From positions 248,001 to 312,000 of the forward strand of contig NZ_VXDB01000001.1 of assembly GCF_008711325.1 (NCBI RefSeq): 64,000 nucleotides of DNA, read 5' to 3'. Source of the stretch: Roseibium sediminis. GTDB taxonomy: Bacteria; Pseudomonadota; Alphaproteobacteria; Rhizobiales; Stappiaceae. The position numbers were made by a program, and so were the translations under genes. Every line of letters starts with the position of its first letter. Position 1 is the stretch's first letter. Positions 26,645-36,194 of the stretch are shown here, in pieces. The notes under the pieces are model-generated. The model was given only the letters and a program-made list of their open reading frames with translations. It was not told where the DNA came from and did not search any database.

Positions 26645-26656
26645 GTAAGGTCCACT

Positions 26657-26836
26657 TCAGTGAAGTGGACGATCCTGTCGTATTCGCTCGATCTCGTCCT
26701 TGAGCTTGAGCTTTTGTCGTTTCATGTCGACCAATTCCAGAGAGTCCGTGCTGGGGTGATGCAGTGCATCCTCGATCTTCCGCTCCATTTCGGCATGGCG
26801 GCGTTGGAGTTCAGCAAGATGGGACTGAAGTGACAT
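26657..26836 (-). CDS. DUF465 (YdcH-like) small protein
   Basis: A 59-codon ORF starting MSLQSHLAELQRRHAEMERK and ending with RQDRPLH, preceded by a CAGGAGGT ribosome site. The heptad pattern and the MKRQKLKLKDEIERI ending identify DUF465, a family of short coiled-coil hairpins of unknown function. It faces away from a second DUF465 gene at 27130. Confidence 0.85.
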   Translation of the reverse strand: MSLQSHLAELQRRHAEMERKIEDALHHPSTDSLELVDMKRQKLKLKDEIERIRQDRPLH

Positions 26837-27129
26837 GGAAAATACCTCCTGTCTTTATGGTCAACGCCGATCATCGTGCCACAGGCTGGAGGAGGTTGTC
26901 GATTGTCGATTTTGCATAACTGTTAAATTTTGCCGTCAAATTCGTGATAGGTCGGAATAATCTTAGCGGATCATGAAATGACCCTACGGCTTTCTAACGA
27001 ATGGCGCCCTGTTCCCCTTCTACGTCCGGGTGTCCGTCGAAATTCTGACCCCAAGTTAGAAAGACACTTGTTTTTTAAGCAATTTGTGATCTAGGAAGAG
27101 CCTCAAAGCGGAAGGTCCGGGAAGCACAT
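26837..27129. other. Divergent region between the two DUF465 genes
   Basis: 293 bp without ORF, unusually AT-rich for the window in 26900-27080. It must contain both promoters. I see no palindrome strong enough to name. Confidence 0.5.
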
Positions 27130-27336
27130 ATGGCCTCTTCAAACGAACAAGCCCTGCGAGCAGAACTCGCCGAACTGCGGCAAGAACACCGTGATCTCGA
27201 CGCTGCGGTAGATGCGCTTGCAAGTTCTGCCAATGCCGACGCCCTTCAGCTCCAGCGCCTCAAGAAGAAGAAGCTGATGATCAAGGACCGGATTTCCATG
27301 CTGGAAGATCAGCTCTTCCCGGACATCATCGCCTGA
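27130..27336 (+). CDS. DUF465 (YdcH-like) small protein, paralogue
   Basis: A 68-residue coiled-coil protein with the family pattern LRAELAELRQEHRDLDAAVDAL…LKKKKLMIKDRISMLEDQL. Basic KKKK turn then a second helix. Function unknown. It stands about 100 bp upstream of purE and is probably transcribed separately. Confidence 0.85.
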   Translation: MASSNEQALRAELAELRQEHRDLDAAVDALASSANADALQLQRLKKKKLMIKDRISMLEDQLFPDIIA

Positions 27337-27435
27337 TCTTCAGGACAAAAAGTCCGCCTGCGGCGGCTTGCATCTGAAAAAATCAGACCTATACTCCGCC
27401 GCCTTCTGCGAGAGAGCCGCGCAAGGGAGCAGCCA

Positions 27436-27924
27436 ATGAGCAAACCAGCCGTCGCCATCATCATGGGTAGTCAGTCCGATTGGCCAACCATGAAACATGC
27501 AGCCGAGACGCTGGATGAGCTTCAGATCGCCTATGATGCGCGTATCGTTTCAGCTCACCGCACACCGGACCGCATGTATGACTTCGCCAAGAGCGCGAAG
27601 GCGGAAGGCTTCAAGGTCATCATTGCAGGCGCTGGCGGAGCCGCCCACCTGCCCGGCATGACTGCGGCGCTGACCTCGCTGCCCGTCTTCGGCGTCCCGG
27701 TCGAAAGCCGCGCCCTGTCCGGAGAAGACAGCCTTCTTTCCATCGTTCAAATGCCGGGGGGCATTCCCGTCGGCACGCTGGCCATCGGCAAGGCCGGGGC
27801 CACGAATGCAGCCCTTCTGGCCGCCGCCGTCCTTGCCCTGTCGGACAATGGCATTGAAGAACGGCTGGATGCCTATCGCGAGGCACGGACTGCAGCCGTC
27901 GGGCTGAAGCCGGTCGACGCCTGA
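27436..27924 (+). CDS. purE: N5-carboxyaminoimidazole ribonucleotide mutase
   Basis: Purine synthesis: moves CO2 from N5-CAIR to give CAIR. The 162 residues hold the class I signature [21 protein letters not shown] with the catalytic histidine and the [11 protein letters not shown] loop. A GGGAGC site precedes the ATG. Followed by purK after 30 bp, forming the usual purEK operon. Confidence 0.97.
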   Translation: MSKPAVAIIMGSQSDWPTMKHAAETLDELQIAYDARIVSAHRTPDRMYDFAKSAKAEGFKVIIAGAGGAAHLPGMTAALTSLPVFGVPVESRALSGEDSLLSIVQMPGGIPVGTLAIGKAGATNAALLAAAVLALSDNGIEERLDAYREARTAAVGLKPVDA

Positions 27925-27954
27925 ACCTTCCCAACACATCATAGGGGCAGCCTC

Positions 27955-29046
27955 ATGTCGGATACCAGATCCTTGGCAGTCGGCGATACGATCGGCATTC
28001 TTGGCGGCGGACAGCTTGGTCGCATGCTTGCTCTGGCTGCCGCAAACCTCGGTCTCAAGACGCATATCTATTGCCCCGACCCCGCAAGCCCCGCCTTTGA
28101 CGTTGCCTATGCCTGCACCGTTGCGGACTATGAGGACGAAGATGCATTGGAAGGCTTTGCCAGAAGCTGTGGCGCGATAACCTACGAGTTTGAGAACGTT
28201 CCCGGCAAGACCGCTGCCTTCCTCGAAGGACTTGGTGCTCTGCGTCCCGGCGCCCGTGCGCTGGAAGTTTCTCAGGACCGCCTGTTTGAAAAGGAATTCC
28301 TGACATCTGCCGGTGTTGCAATCGCCCCGTTTGCAGATATTTCCAGCGAAGCCGACCTCAAGGCTGCGCTGGACAAGTTCGGCGGCAAAGGTGTCCTGAA
28401 AACACGCCGATTCGGATATGACGGCAAGGGGCAGGTCATGATCCGCAAGCCGGAAGACGCCGAAGGCGCGCTTGAAAAGCTCGGCAATGCGCCAGCAGTG
28501 CTTGAAGGCCTGATCGCCTTTGATCGCGAGGTATCGGTCATCGTGGCGAGGGACGTAAACGGAACATGCTCGGCCTATGAGTTGACCGAAAACCGCCATG
28601 TGAACCACATCCTCGACACCTCCACCGTTCCGGCAAATGCTTCAGATGCCCTGAGAACGAGTGCGCATGACATGGCCCTGCGCATTGCGGCAAGCCTCGA
28701 CTATGTCGGCGTGATGGGTGTCGAAATGTTCGTGGTGCCGGGAGCAGACGGCGAAGAAATACTCGTCAACGAGATCGCTCCACGCGTTCACAATTCAGGG
28801 CACTGGACGCAGGATGCCTGCCTGTGCTCGCAATTCGAGCAGCATATCCGTGCTGTTGCAGGCTGGGCACTGGGTTCTTGCGAACGACATTCGGACGTTG
28901 TCATGCACAACCTGATCGGAGATCAGGTAAACGCCTGGCCGGACGTCCTGAAAGAGCCGAACGCCAAACTACATCTTTATGGCAAGGCCGAAGCGCGCCC
29001 GGGTCGCAAGATGGGCCACGTGAACCGGATTTCGCCGCGTTCATGA
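27955..29046 (+). CDS. purK: N5-carboxyaminoimidazole ribonucleotide synthase
   Basis: ATP-grasp enzyme making N5-CAIR from AIR and bicarbonate, feeding purE. The 363-residue protein has the opening GILGGGQLGRMLALAA, the ATP-grasp KTRRFGYDGKGQ and the metal site EIAPRVHNSGHWTQDA. Its last codons overlap the stop of the convergent MATE gene by 6 bp, so the two genes end on each other with no separate terminator. Confidence 0.97.
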   Translation: MSDTRSLAVGDTIGILGGGQLGRMLALAAANLGLKTHIYCPDPASPAFDVAYACTVADYEDEDALEGFARSCGAITYEFENVPGKTAAFLEGLGALRPGARALEVSQDRLFEKEFLTSAGVAIAPFADISSEADLKAALDKFGGKGVLKTRRFGYDGKGQVMIRKPEDAEGALEKLGNAPAVLEGLIAFDREVSVIVARDVNGTCSAYELTENRHVNHILDTSTVPANASDALRTSAHDMALRIAASLDYVGVMGVEMFVVPGADGEEILVNEIAPRVHNSGHWTQDACLCSQFEQHIRAVAGWALGSCERHSDVVMHNLIGDQVNAWPDVLKEPNAKLHLYGKAEARPGRKMGHVNRISPRS

Positions 29047-30447
29047 CGCCTTTGCGGCATCGGGCAGCAGACCCAGTTCCTTGCGTTTGAAGAACCTGAG
29101 ATTTGCGAGCACCGCCACTGTGGCCAGTCCACCGGCCAGGCCGCACCAGATGCCGACACCGCCCCATCCTGCTCCGAAACCAAGAGACAGGGACAGGCCG
29201 ATACCTATGACCCAATACCCGAAGAGGGCATAGTAGAGCGGTATTGTCGTGTCCCCGAGCCCGCGCAGATTGTTGACGCCGATGATCTGCCCGCCATCGG
29301 CCAGCTGAAACAGTGCGGCAACGGCGAGATAGGCAACGCCAAATTCCAGAACCGCTTGCGCTTGCGGATTGTCGATATCGAGATAAAGCGATACGAGCGG
29401 CTCCGGAATGGCCCAGAACGCCACCGCAAACGCCATCATGAAGCTCAGGGTCACCAAAAGGGCTGCCCAACCGGCCCGGCCAACACCGTCCATGTCGCCG
29501 CGCCCAGCAGCCAGACCAACCCGGGTCATGGCCGCCTGGCTCAATCCGACCGGGACCATGAATGTGATCGACGCCAGTTGCAGCGCGATCCCGTGACCGG
29601 CCAGCGGCAATGTGCCCAGCCAACCGATCATGATCGCGGAGGCCGAAAACAGGCCGGCCTCGGCGACAATCGTGACCCCTATGGGCCAGCCCAATTTCCA
29701 GATCTGAAAGAACACCGGCCAGTCGCTACGCCAGATCCTGCCAAAGATGTTGTAGCGCCTGAGCTGCCTGTGCTTGAGAACATAGGCTGCGAGAAACAAG
29801 AAGGTCGCGAGCGAGCTTCCCACCGAGGCGATACCCGCTCCCACCAGTTCCAGACGGGGGAAGCCGAAGTTTCCGAAGATCAGCGCATAGTCGAGAACCG
29901 CGTTGACCAAAGCCCCGGCAATCGTCGCATAAAGCACGATCTTCGCCATTTCCATGACGGTCAGAAACCCGCGGATGGCCATGATCAGCAGCCCCGGAAA
30001 CAGCACCCATTGCAGCGCCCGCATGTAGGTTCCCGCCATCTCCGAAACATGCGGGTCCTGACCGAGCCAGACCAGAATGTCTCCGGTGAAGAACATGGCG
30101 AGCCAGGCAGGCAGGCAATAGAGTGTCACCACCCAGAAGCCCATGCGCACGGCACGCCGCATTTCCTTCAGGTTCCTCTGGCCACGCGCCTTTGCGGCCA
30201 GGGGAATGACCGCCTGAATGACGCCCATGCCAAAAAACCACACCAGCATGTAGGCATTGAAGGCCAGAACCGAAGCAGCCAGTTCTTCCGCGCCCAAGCG
30301 GCCAATCATCAGCACGTCGGTTGTGTTGATCGCCATTTGCGCAAGCTGTGCGCCCGCCAACGGCATGCCCAACACGAGGGTCGGCTTGATGTCGCTGCGC
30401 CAGAAATCAGCAGCGTTGGCCGTCGTCAAACTGGCTTTGCCGGCCAT
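29041..30447 (-). CDS. MATE-family efflux transporter
   Basis: A 468-residue, twelve-helix inner-membrane antiporter. Family features include the repeated N-terminal INTTDVLMIGRLGAEELAA and the second-half MIGWLGTLPLAGHGIALQLAS segment. Members export cationic drugs and metabolites with H+ or Na+. The ATG at 30447 follows TTGGAGCGG; the open frame to 30540 upstream is not protein-like. Confidence 0.93.
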   Translation of the reverse strand: MAGKASLTTANAADFWRSDIKPTLVLGMPLAGAQLAQMAINTTDVLMIGRLGAEELAASVLAFNAYMLVWFFGMGVIQAVIPLAAKARGQRNLKEMRRAVRMGFWVVTLYCLPAWLAMFFTGDILVWLGQDPHVSEMAGTYMRALQWVLFPGLLIMAIRGFLTVMEMAKIVLYATIAGALVNAVLDYALIFGNFGFPRLELVGAGIASVGSSLATFLFLAAYVLKHRQLRRYNIFGRIWRSDWPVFFQIWKLGWPIGVTIVAEAGLFSASAIMIGWLGTLPLAGHGIALQLASITFMVPVGLSQAAMTRVGLAAGRGDMDGVGRAGWAALLVTLSFMMAFAVAFWAIPEPLVSLYLDIDNPQAQAVLEFGVAYLAVAALFQLADGGQIIGVNNLRGLGDTTIPLYYALFGYWVIGIGLSLSLGFGAGWGGVGIWCGLAGGLATVAVLANLRFFKRKELGLLPDAAKAS

Positions 30448-30750
30448 GACCGCTCCAATTATTTTGGGAACAATAACAAGTTGTCTTCCCCTTACCTGCC
30501 CGTGCAGAAGCTGTCCATATCCTGACCGCGCGGACGACAATCAAAATCCGATTCAAGCATGTGGACAAAACCGGGACGATCTGGTAGTGACACCGCCCAA
30601 AGTGGACGGCACGTCAGCGGCGACGTGATAATTGCGTTCTGCCTTTTTCATCCAAAAGGCAGTTCCTGTCATCGGCTCTCTGTCGGTCTCCTTATCTCAG
30701 GCACAAAAACTGGCCGCGAATGGCGCGGCAGTCATCATGGGAACAAGCGC
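30448..30750. other. Divergent region between the MATE gene and rpsU, with a leader hairpin
   Basis: 303 bp holding two promoters. CTGCCTTTT (30639-30647) and AAAAGGCAG (30654-30662) form a perfect 9-bp stem in the likely rpsU leader, with no T-run outside. It may be a weak attenuator or a structural leader element. Confidence 0.5.
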
Positions 30751-30978
30751 GTGCAGGTATTGGTTCGCGACAACAACGTCGATCAAGCCCTTCGGGCACT
30801 GAAAAAGAAGTTGCAGCGTGAAGGCGTCTTCCGCGAAATGAAACTTCGTGACCACTTTGAAAAGCCGTCTGTCAAGAAGGCTCGCGAGAAGGCAGAAGCT
30901 GTTCGCCGCGCCCGCAAGCTGGCTCGCAAGCACGCCCAGCGCGAAGGCCTGATTCTCGGCAAGTCCGGCAAGCGTTAA
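30751..30978 (+). CDS. rpsU: Ribosomal protein bS21
   Basis: A 75-residue small-subunit protein involved in initiation, near the anti-Shine-Dalgarno end of 16S r[23 protein letters not shown] is the standard alphaproteobacterial start, here on a GTG codon, with a lysine/arginine-rich helical tail. An open frame extends far upstream but only this part is conserved. Confidence 0.95.
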   Translation: MQVLVRDNNVDQALRALKKKLQREGVFREMKLRDHFEKPSVKKAREKAEAVRRARKLARKHAQREGLILGKSGKR

Positions 30979-31086
30979 CCGCTGCCGCATAAAAGCCATG
31001 ACTTTTCGCCACATTGTGGCCTGAATAGCCGGTCGGCATCCGATCGGCTCTTTCTTTATGCGCAGCCGTTGAGTAGAAAAGTGGTC

Positions 31087-31950
31087 ATGCTTCAGTTCAA
31101 GAACACCGTGACATCCGGCACCGCCGCACGCCCAATCCGGTTCGTGGCCCTGCTCCTTGGAGCATTCGTGCTCAGCGCCTGTCAATCCGACGGCCTGTAT
31201 TCGGATCTTCCAACCGACAGCGCAGTCGGTTCTTCAGCGAATATCAACTCGCTGACGTCGGTCATTGAAGCAAATCCGCAGGATGCCAATGCCTATAACA
31301 CCCGAGGCATTGCCTACGGTCAGGCAGGCAAGCTGAACCAGGCCATGGAAGACTTCAACACGGCCCTTCAGCTGAACCCGAATTCACATCAGGCCTACAC
31401 GAACCGCGCCCTTGTGCTGCGTCGTCAGGGCCAGACACAGCCTGCCATTGCAGATTACACGCGCGCGCTGAATATCAAGGCAGACTATCAGCCTGCACTG
31501 GTTGGTCGCGGCAACGCATACCGCGAGCTAGGTCAGGATGGTCCGGCGCTGAACGACTTCAACGCAGCAATAGCGCAGAACAGCTCCGATGCGCGGGCTT
31601 TCTACAATCGTGGCCTGATCTACCAGACCCAAAACCAGCACATGCGTGCTGTCGAGGATTTTGCGACGGCCATCGGCCTCAATCCGAATGCCGCCGAGCC
31701 CTATACGGCGCGTGGCATCAGCTATCTGCAGCTGAATGACCCGAACGCTGCCTTCGCCGACCTTTCCATGGCCGTCAATCTGGACCGCGACTCCTCCGTC
31801 GCCTGGGCCAACCGAGGTCTCGCGCTCGAGCTTCTTGGGCAGGAATCTGACGCACGGCGGAACTACACCAAGGCGCTCAATCTGGACAGCTCCAACAAGA
31901 TGGCCCGCGAAAACCTTGGCCGCCTGAACAAGGGCCAGCGCGCCATCTGA
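31087..31950 (+). CDS. TPR lipoprotein
   Basis: A lipoprotein signal with lipobox LSAC (Cys32) leads into about six tetratricopeptide repeats (for example NAYNTRGIAYGQAGKLNQAMEDFNTAL and RAFYNRGLIYQTQNQHMRAVEDF). The likely location is the outer-membrane inner leaflet, as a scaffold. It resembles NlpI-type proteins in plan, but no interaction motif is identifiable. ATG at 31087; TTG at 31069 and GTG at 31081 are upstream options. Confidence 0.87.
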   Translation: MLQFKNTVTSGTAARPIRFVALLLGAFVLSACQSDGLYSDLPTDSAVGSSANINSLTSVIEANPQDANAYNTRGIAYGQAGKLNQAMEDFNTALQLNPNSHQAYTNRALVLRRQGQTQPAIADYTRALNIKADYQPALVGRGNAYRELGQDGPALNDFNAAIAQNSSDARAFYNRGLIYQTQNQHMRAVEDFATAIGLNPNAAEPYTARGISYLQLNDPNAAFADLSMAVNLDRDSSVAWANRGLALELLGQESDARRNYTKALNLDSSNKMARENLGRLNKGQRAI

Positions 31951-31956
31951 TTGCCT

Positions 31957-32628
31957 TCAAAACGGACTTGGCACAGCAAACGTCACCCGCTCACCATTGG
32001 CCGGGTGATGGATGGTCAGGCTTTGCGCATGCAGGCACAGCCTCTCCGAGGCTTCCAGCGCATCTCCACTGGCATAAAAGCGATCCCCGAGGATCGGCAA
32101 TCCCAATGCCAGCATATGGACGCGCAGCTGATGCGAACGACCTGTCAGCGGATGCAGACGAAGCCGTGTAGACCGGTCACGTCGTTCCAGAACTTCCCAA
32201 TCGGTGTGAGCCGTCTTGCCATGCTCGAAGCAGACCATTTGCTTTGGCCTGTTTGGCCAATCACACCGCAGCGGCAGCGTGACCGTGCCGCGGTCCGTGA
32301 CAGGATGGCCAAAGACGTCGGCCACGTAGGTCTTGTCGGTCTTGCGGCGCTCGAACTGCAGTCCCAGATGGCGATGAGCGGCAGGGTTCATGGCCAGCAG
32401 GAAAACGCCTGACGTATCCATGTCCAGTCTGTGCACGATCCGCGCCTCGGGAAATTTCTCCTGCGCCCGCCGCTCCACACAGTCCGCGTGTTTTGCGGCC
32501 TTTCCCGGAACGCTGAGAAGGCCGCTCGGCTTGTTCAGAACCAGAATGTCATCATCGACATGAAGCACCTCCAGATAGGGCTCCATCGGCGGATCATATA
32601 CAAAGTAGGCTTGGGCAGGTTCACTCAT
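31957..32628 (-). CDS. RluA-family pseudouridine synthase
   Basis: A 223-residue RNA-modifying enzyme. The catalytic aspartate lies in HRLDMDTSG, with NKPSGLLSVPG before it and the LHPLTGRSHQLRVHM loop after. No S4 domain, so it fits the RluA (23S U746 and tRNA U32) subtype rather than RluC/D. Start at ATG 32628; the ORF to 32661 is a weaker option. Convergent with the TPR gene, 6 bp apart. Confidence 0.9.
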   Translation of the reverse strand: MSEPAQAYFVYDPPMEPYLEVLHVDDDILVLNKPSGLLSVPGKAAKHADCVERRAQEKFPEARIVHRLDMDTSGVFLLAMNPAAHRHLGLQFERRKTDKTYVADVFGHPVTDRGTVTLPLRCDWPNRPKQMVCFEHGKTAHTDWEVLERRDRSTRLRLHPLTGRSHQLRVHMLALGLPILGDRFYASGDALEASERLCLHAQSLTIHHPANGERVTFAVPSPF

Positions 32629-32654
32629 GCCGGTGCTTATATCCCAGCGCACAA

Positions 32655-32686
32655 AAAACAAAAGGCGCGAGTTTCCCCGCGCCTTT
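32655..32686 (-). terminator. Terminator of the pnt operon
   Basis: On the minus strand AAAGGCGCG pairs with CGCGCCTTT and is followed by TGTTTTTTG. It is 24 bp beyond the pntB stop. Confidence 0.85.
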
Positions 32687-32709
32687 CGATGAATGGGTCT
32701 TGAACCGGA

Positions 32710-34104
32710 TCAGATCGCCTTGACGATTTCCTCGGTCATCTTCTTGGCATCACCGAAGAGCATCATCGTGCCATCCTTGAAGAACAGCTCGTTCTGAATG
32801 CCCGCATAACCGGAGGCCATGCCGCGCTTGACGAAAAGAACCGTACCAGCCTTGTCCACGTCGAGGATCGGCATGCCATAGATCGGCGATTGCGGATCAT
32901 CACGTGCAGCCGGGTTGGTCACATCGTTCGCCCCGATCACATAGACCACGTCGGCCTGCGCAAATTCGGAGTTGATGTCTTCCAGCTCGAACACTTCATC
33001 ATAGGGCACATTGGCTTCAGCAAGAAGCACGTTCATGTGGCCCGGCATACGACCGGCAACCGGGTGGATAGCGTATTTCACTTCCACGCCTTCTTCCTTC
33101 AGCGTGTCCGCCAGCTCGCGAAGGGCGTGCTGAGCCTGAGCAACCGCCATGCCGTAGCCCGGCACGATGATCACCTTGGACGCGTTCTTCATGATGAAGG
33201 CCGCATCATCGGCAGCACCCTGCTTGACCGGACGCTCTTCGCCTCCATCACCACCGGAAACAGCGGTTTCACCGCCAAAGCCGCCGAGGATAACGGAGAT
33301 AAAGGAGCGGTTCATGCCCTTACACATGATGTAGGACAGGATCGCGCCCGAAGAGCCGACAAGTGCACCGGTGATGATCAGCGCCATGTTGGACAGGGTG
33401 AACCCGATACCGGCTGCCGCCCAACCCGAATAGGAGTTGAGCATGGAGACCACCACCGGCATGTCCGCGCCGCCGATCGGGATGATGATCAGGACACCAA
33501 AGACGAGAGCAGCCAGAACCACCAGCCAGAACACGAAGGTGCTCTCGGTATTGACCAGAGCGATGGTCAGAACCACAACCGCAATTGCAAGACCGATATT
33601 GATGACGTGGCGCCCCGGCAACATGATCGGCTTGCCCGACATGCGTCCATCCAGCTTCAGGAAGGCGATGATCGACCCGGTAAAGGTGATCGCACCGATG
33701 GCCGCGCCAATCGCGGCTTCCACCATCGCAGAGGTATGAATATTCCCCGGTTCCCCAATGCCAAACGCTGCCGGAGCATAAAGCGCAGATGCAGCCACAA
33801 ACACGGCGGCGAGGCCGACCAGAGAGTGGAATGCTGCCACGAGCTGCGGCATTGCCGTCATGGCAATACGCTTCGCGATGACTGCACCAACACCGCCACC
33901 GATACCAATACCCACGAGAAGCAGGACACCGGAACCGAAGGATACACCGGATGCAAACAGGGTGGTCACAACAGCAATGGCCATACCGACCATGCCATAG
34001 GTATTCCCCTTGCGCGAGGATTCCGGGCTGGACAGGCCGCGAAGGGCCATGATGAACAGAACCGCGGAAACGAGGTAGAGAAGAGCTGTTACGTTAGCTG
34101 ACAT
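32710..34104 (-). CDS. pntB: NAD(P) transhydrogenase subunit beta
   Basis: Inner-membrane proton-pumping transhydrogenase subunit with the NADP(H)-binding domain III. About nine membrane helices occupy residues 1-260. The C-terminal domain holds VIIVPGYGMAVAQAQHALRELAD, AIHPVAGRMPGHMNVLLAEANVPYD and VKRGMASGYAGIQN. It is the last gene of pntAA-pntAB-pntB, 10 bp after pntAB. The complex uses proton-motive force to make NADPH. Confidence 0.95.
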   Translation of the reverse strand: MSANVTALLYLVSAVLFIMALRGLSSPESSRKGNTYGMVGMAIAVVTTLFASGVSFGSGVLLLVGIGIGGGVGAVIAKRIAMTAMPQLVAAFHSLVGLAAVFVAASALYAPAAFGIGEPGNIHTSAMVEAAIGAAIGAITFTGSIIAFLKLDGRMSGKPIMLPGRHVINIGLAIAVVVLTIALVNTESTFVFWLVVLAALVFGVLIIIPIGGADMPVVVSMLNSYSGWAAAGIGFTLSNMALIITGALVGSSGAILSYIMCKGMNRSFISVILGGFGGETAVSGGDGGEERPVKQGAADDAAFIMKNASKVIIVPGYGMAVAQAQHALRELADTLKEEGVEVKYAIHPVAGRMPGHMNVLLAEANVPYDEVFELEDINSEFAQADVVYVIGANDVTNPAARDDPQSPIYGMPILDVDKAGTVLFVKRGMASGYAGIQNELFFKDGTMMLFGDAKKMTEEIVKAI

Positions 34105-34114
34105 GTCGGCCTCC

Positions 34115-34588
34115 TTACCGCTGCTTCTTCTTGTACATGGCCAACATCCGGCTGGTTACGAGGAACCCGCCAAAGATGTTTACGCTGGCCAGTACCAGAG
34201 CGAGGAAACCAAAGACGCGAGCCATGACAGCACCGTCGCCGGAGGTGAGATCGACACCGACGGCCAGAAGCGCGCCAACAACAATCACCGAGGAGATCGC
34301 GTTGGTCACAGCCATCAGCGGCGTGTGAAGGGCAGGTGTAACCGACCAGACAACGTAATAGCCGACGAAGATCGCCATCACGAAGACCGAGAACAGGAAC
34401 ACGAAGGGTTCGATCAAGCCACCTGAACCGGCGGCATGGGCGGCAATATCGACAGCGCCAGCAGCAAGCTGGTCGACATAGCCCTGCGCGGCGTTGGCAG
34501 CTTCCAAAGCCGTATCTGCTGCATCCCGGGCAGCTGCCGCAGCAGCTTCTGCCCGTTCAAGCGCATCGGCCTGAGACAATTCGCTCAT
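34115..34588 (-). CDS. pntAB: NAD(P) transhydrogenase subunit alpha, membrane part
   Basis: The separate membrane subunit of an alphaproteobacterial three-gene transhydrogenase. Three to four helices cover residues 75-150 with the [38 protein letters not shown] signature. An unusual Ala-rich amphipathic N-terminus of about 60 residues ([21 protein letters not shown]) precedes them. The ATG at 34588 follows a very strong AAGGGGGG…GAG site. Confidence 0.92.
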   Translation of the reverse strand: MSELSQADALERAEAAAAAARDAADTALEAANAAQGYVDQLAAGAVDIAAHAAGSGGLIEPFVFLFSVFVMAIFVGYYVVWSVTPALHTPLMAVTNAISSVIVVGALLAVGVDLTSGDGAVMARVFGFLALVLASVNIFGGFLVTSRMLAMYKKKQR

Positions 34589-34601
34589 TAACTCCCCCCC
34601 C

Positions 34602-35741
34602 TTAACTCGACGCTTCGGCAAAGGCGGGATGAACCACCTTGCCATCACGGGTGAGGACAGTTGCCGTCACCAGTTCATCTTCCCAATTGGGCTTCAAGAC
34701 CTTGGCTTCCTTGTCGACCATGGTCTCAAGGAACGCGAAAAGGTTCTTGGCGTAGAGCGCCGAGGCAGACGCCCCGACCCGGCCGGCCATGTTCAGATGA
34801 CCGACGATCTTCACACCGCCAACCATGGCCACCTTGCCCGGCTTTGCACCGTCAACGTTGCCACCACGTTCCACAGCCAGATCCACCAGAACAGATCCCG
34901 GCTTCATGCTGGCAACCATTTCCTTGGACACCAGCTTGGGAGCCGGACGTCCCGGGATCAGGGCGGTGGTGATGACAATGTCCTGCTTGGTGATGTGGGA
35001 AGCGACCAGTTCAGCCTGCTTCTTCTGATACTCTTCCGACATCTGCTTGGCATAGCCACCAGCGGTTTCTGCCTGCTTGAACTCTTCATCCTCGACAGCG
35101 ACGAATTTCGCGCCGAGTGATTCGACTTGTTCCTTGGCAGCTGGACGAACGTCAGTCGCGGTGACCACTGCGCCGAGACGACGAGCTGTCGCGATAGCCT
35201 GAAGGCCGGCAACACCGGCGCCCATGACGAAGACACGTGCTGCCGGAACCGTACCGGCGGCCGTCATCATCATCGGCATGGCGCGGTCATATTCGGCCGC
35301 GCCTTCGATGACCGCCTGATAACCGGCGAGGTTTGCCTGGGAGGAAAGAACGTCCATGACCTGCGCGCGGGTAATGCGCGGCATGAATTCCATGGCAAAT
35401 GCTGTGACACCGGCTTTCGCCATCGCCTTCACATCGTCTTCATTGCCATGCGGGTCCATGGTTGCGATGACCAAAGCGCCCTTCTTGATTGCCTTGAGCT
35501 CGTCCGCATTCGGGCGGCGAACCTTCAGCACAACATCGGCATCAGCCAGCGTTGCAGCGGCATCGGCAGCAATGGTCGCTCCGGCAGCTTCAAAATCGGC
35601 ATCCGGAATCCGTGAATTGGTTCCCGCACCCTTTTCAACACTGACAGTCGCACCCAGAGCGATCAATTTCTTGACCGTATCGGGTGTCGCGGCCACACGC
35701 GTCTCGACCGCCTCGCTCTCGCGCGGCACAGCAATTTTCAT
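34602..35741 (-). CDS. pntAA: NAD(P) transhydrogenase subunit alpha, NAD-binding part
   Basis: The soluble NAD(H)-binding domain I of transhydrogenase, 379 residues. [20 protein letters not shown] is the standard start; the Rossmann segment is [24 protein letters not shown] and the mobile-loop region follows near residues 220-240. ATG at 35741 is set by homology. A hairpin upstream separates it from the oxidase subunit gene. Confidence 0.94.
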   Translation of the reverse strand: MKIAVPRESEAVETRVAATPDTVKKLIALGATVSVEKGAGTNSRIPDADFEAAGATIAADAAATLADADVVLKVRRPNADELKAIKKGALVIATMDPHGNEDDVKAMAKAGVTAFAMEFMPRITRAQVMDVLSSQANLAGYQAVIEGAAEYDRAMPMMMTAAGTVPAARVFVMGAGVAGLQAIATARRLGAVVTATDVRPAAKEQVESLGAKFVAVEDEEFKQAETAGGYAKQMSEEYQKKQAELVASHITKQDIVITTALIPGRPAPKLVSKEMVASMKPGSVLVDLAVERGGNVDGAKPGKVAMVGGVKIVGHLNMAGRVGASASALYAKNLFAFLETMVDKEAKVLKPNWEDELVTATVLTRDGKVVHPAFAEASS

Positions 35742-35755
35742 GAAAACCCTCCCAA

Positions 35756-35792
35756 GAAAACAGGCGCTCCAATCCTTGACCGAAGCGCCTGT
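35756..35792 (-). terminator. Hairpin with T-run between the oxidase-IV gene and pntAA
   Basis: On the minus strand ACAGGCGCT and AGCGCCTGT form a 9-bp stem with a 15-nt loop, followed by TTTTC. It may be an attenuator that lowers pnt expression relative to the small upstream gene, or a full terminator. Confidence 0.6.
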
Positions 35793-35802
35793 CAAATGAT
35801 CG

Positions 35803-36084
35803 TCAGACGGTTACGATCGAAATCAGAGCCGTCAGAACAAAGATGACGGTTGGCGGGATCCAACCAGATGCGCCCAGCGCCATGCCGATGCCGGTAGCAA
35901 CGAGCGTACCGATCAGCATCAGCCAGCCAAAGAAGAAGGCTGCAGAGCCGCCAAAGGCGAAAAGGACAAGGCACAGGACAATATTCAGGCAGGCAACGAC
36001 ACCGATCTTGGTGAAGTTGATAAAGCCCTCATAAGTGCGCTCATGCTCGGCGTAATCCATCGCCGGTGCAGTTTCGTTAGACAT
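35803..36084 (-). CDS. aa3-type cytochrome c oxidase subunit IV-like protein
   Basis: A 93-residue protein with three likely membrane segments or two plus an amphipathic N-terminus, matching the bacterial COX4_pro_2 type: DYAEHERTYEGFINFTKIG then two hydrophobic stretches. It is a small accessory subunit of the terminal oxidase, encoded away from the ctaCDE genes and beside pnt, an arrangement seen across Rhizobiales. Confidence 0.85.
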   Translation of the reverse strand: MSNETAPAMDYAEHERTYEGFINFTKIGVVACLNIVLCLVLFAFGGSAAFFFGWLMLIGTLVATGIGMALGASGWIPPTVIFVLTALISIVTV

Positions 36085-36194
36085 AGAGTCCCCCGATAGA
36101 AAAAGTCATCAGTTGCCCTCTTTACAATAAAGATATTGTGCAGGGCAATGTCTCCAAAGGGGTGTATTGGCCACCTTGGCCTTAAGGACCAGCG

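Noticed and set aside
29356-30525. 389-codon plus-strand ORF opposite the MATE gene
   Set aside because: His/Arg/Gln-rich shadow typical of antisense frames.
32890-34101. 403-codon plus-strand ORF opposite pntB
   Set aside because: Shadow; pntB motifs are unambiguous.
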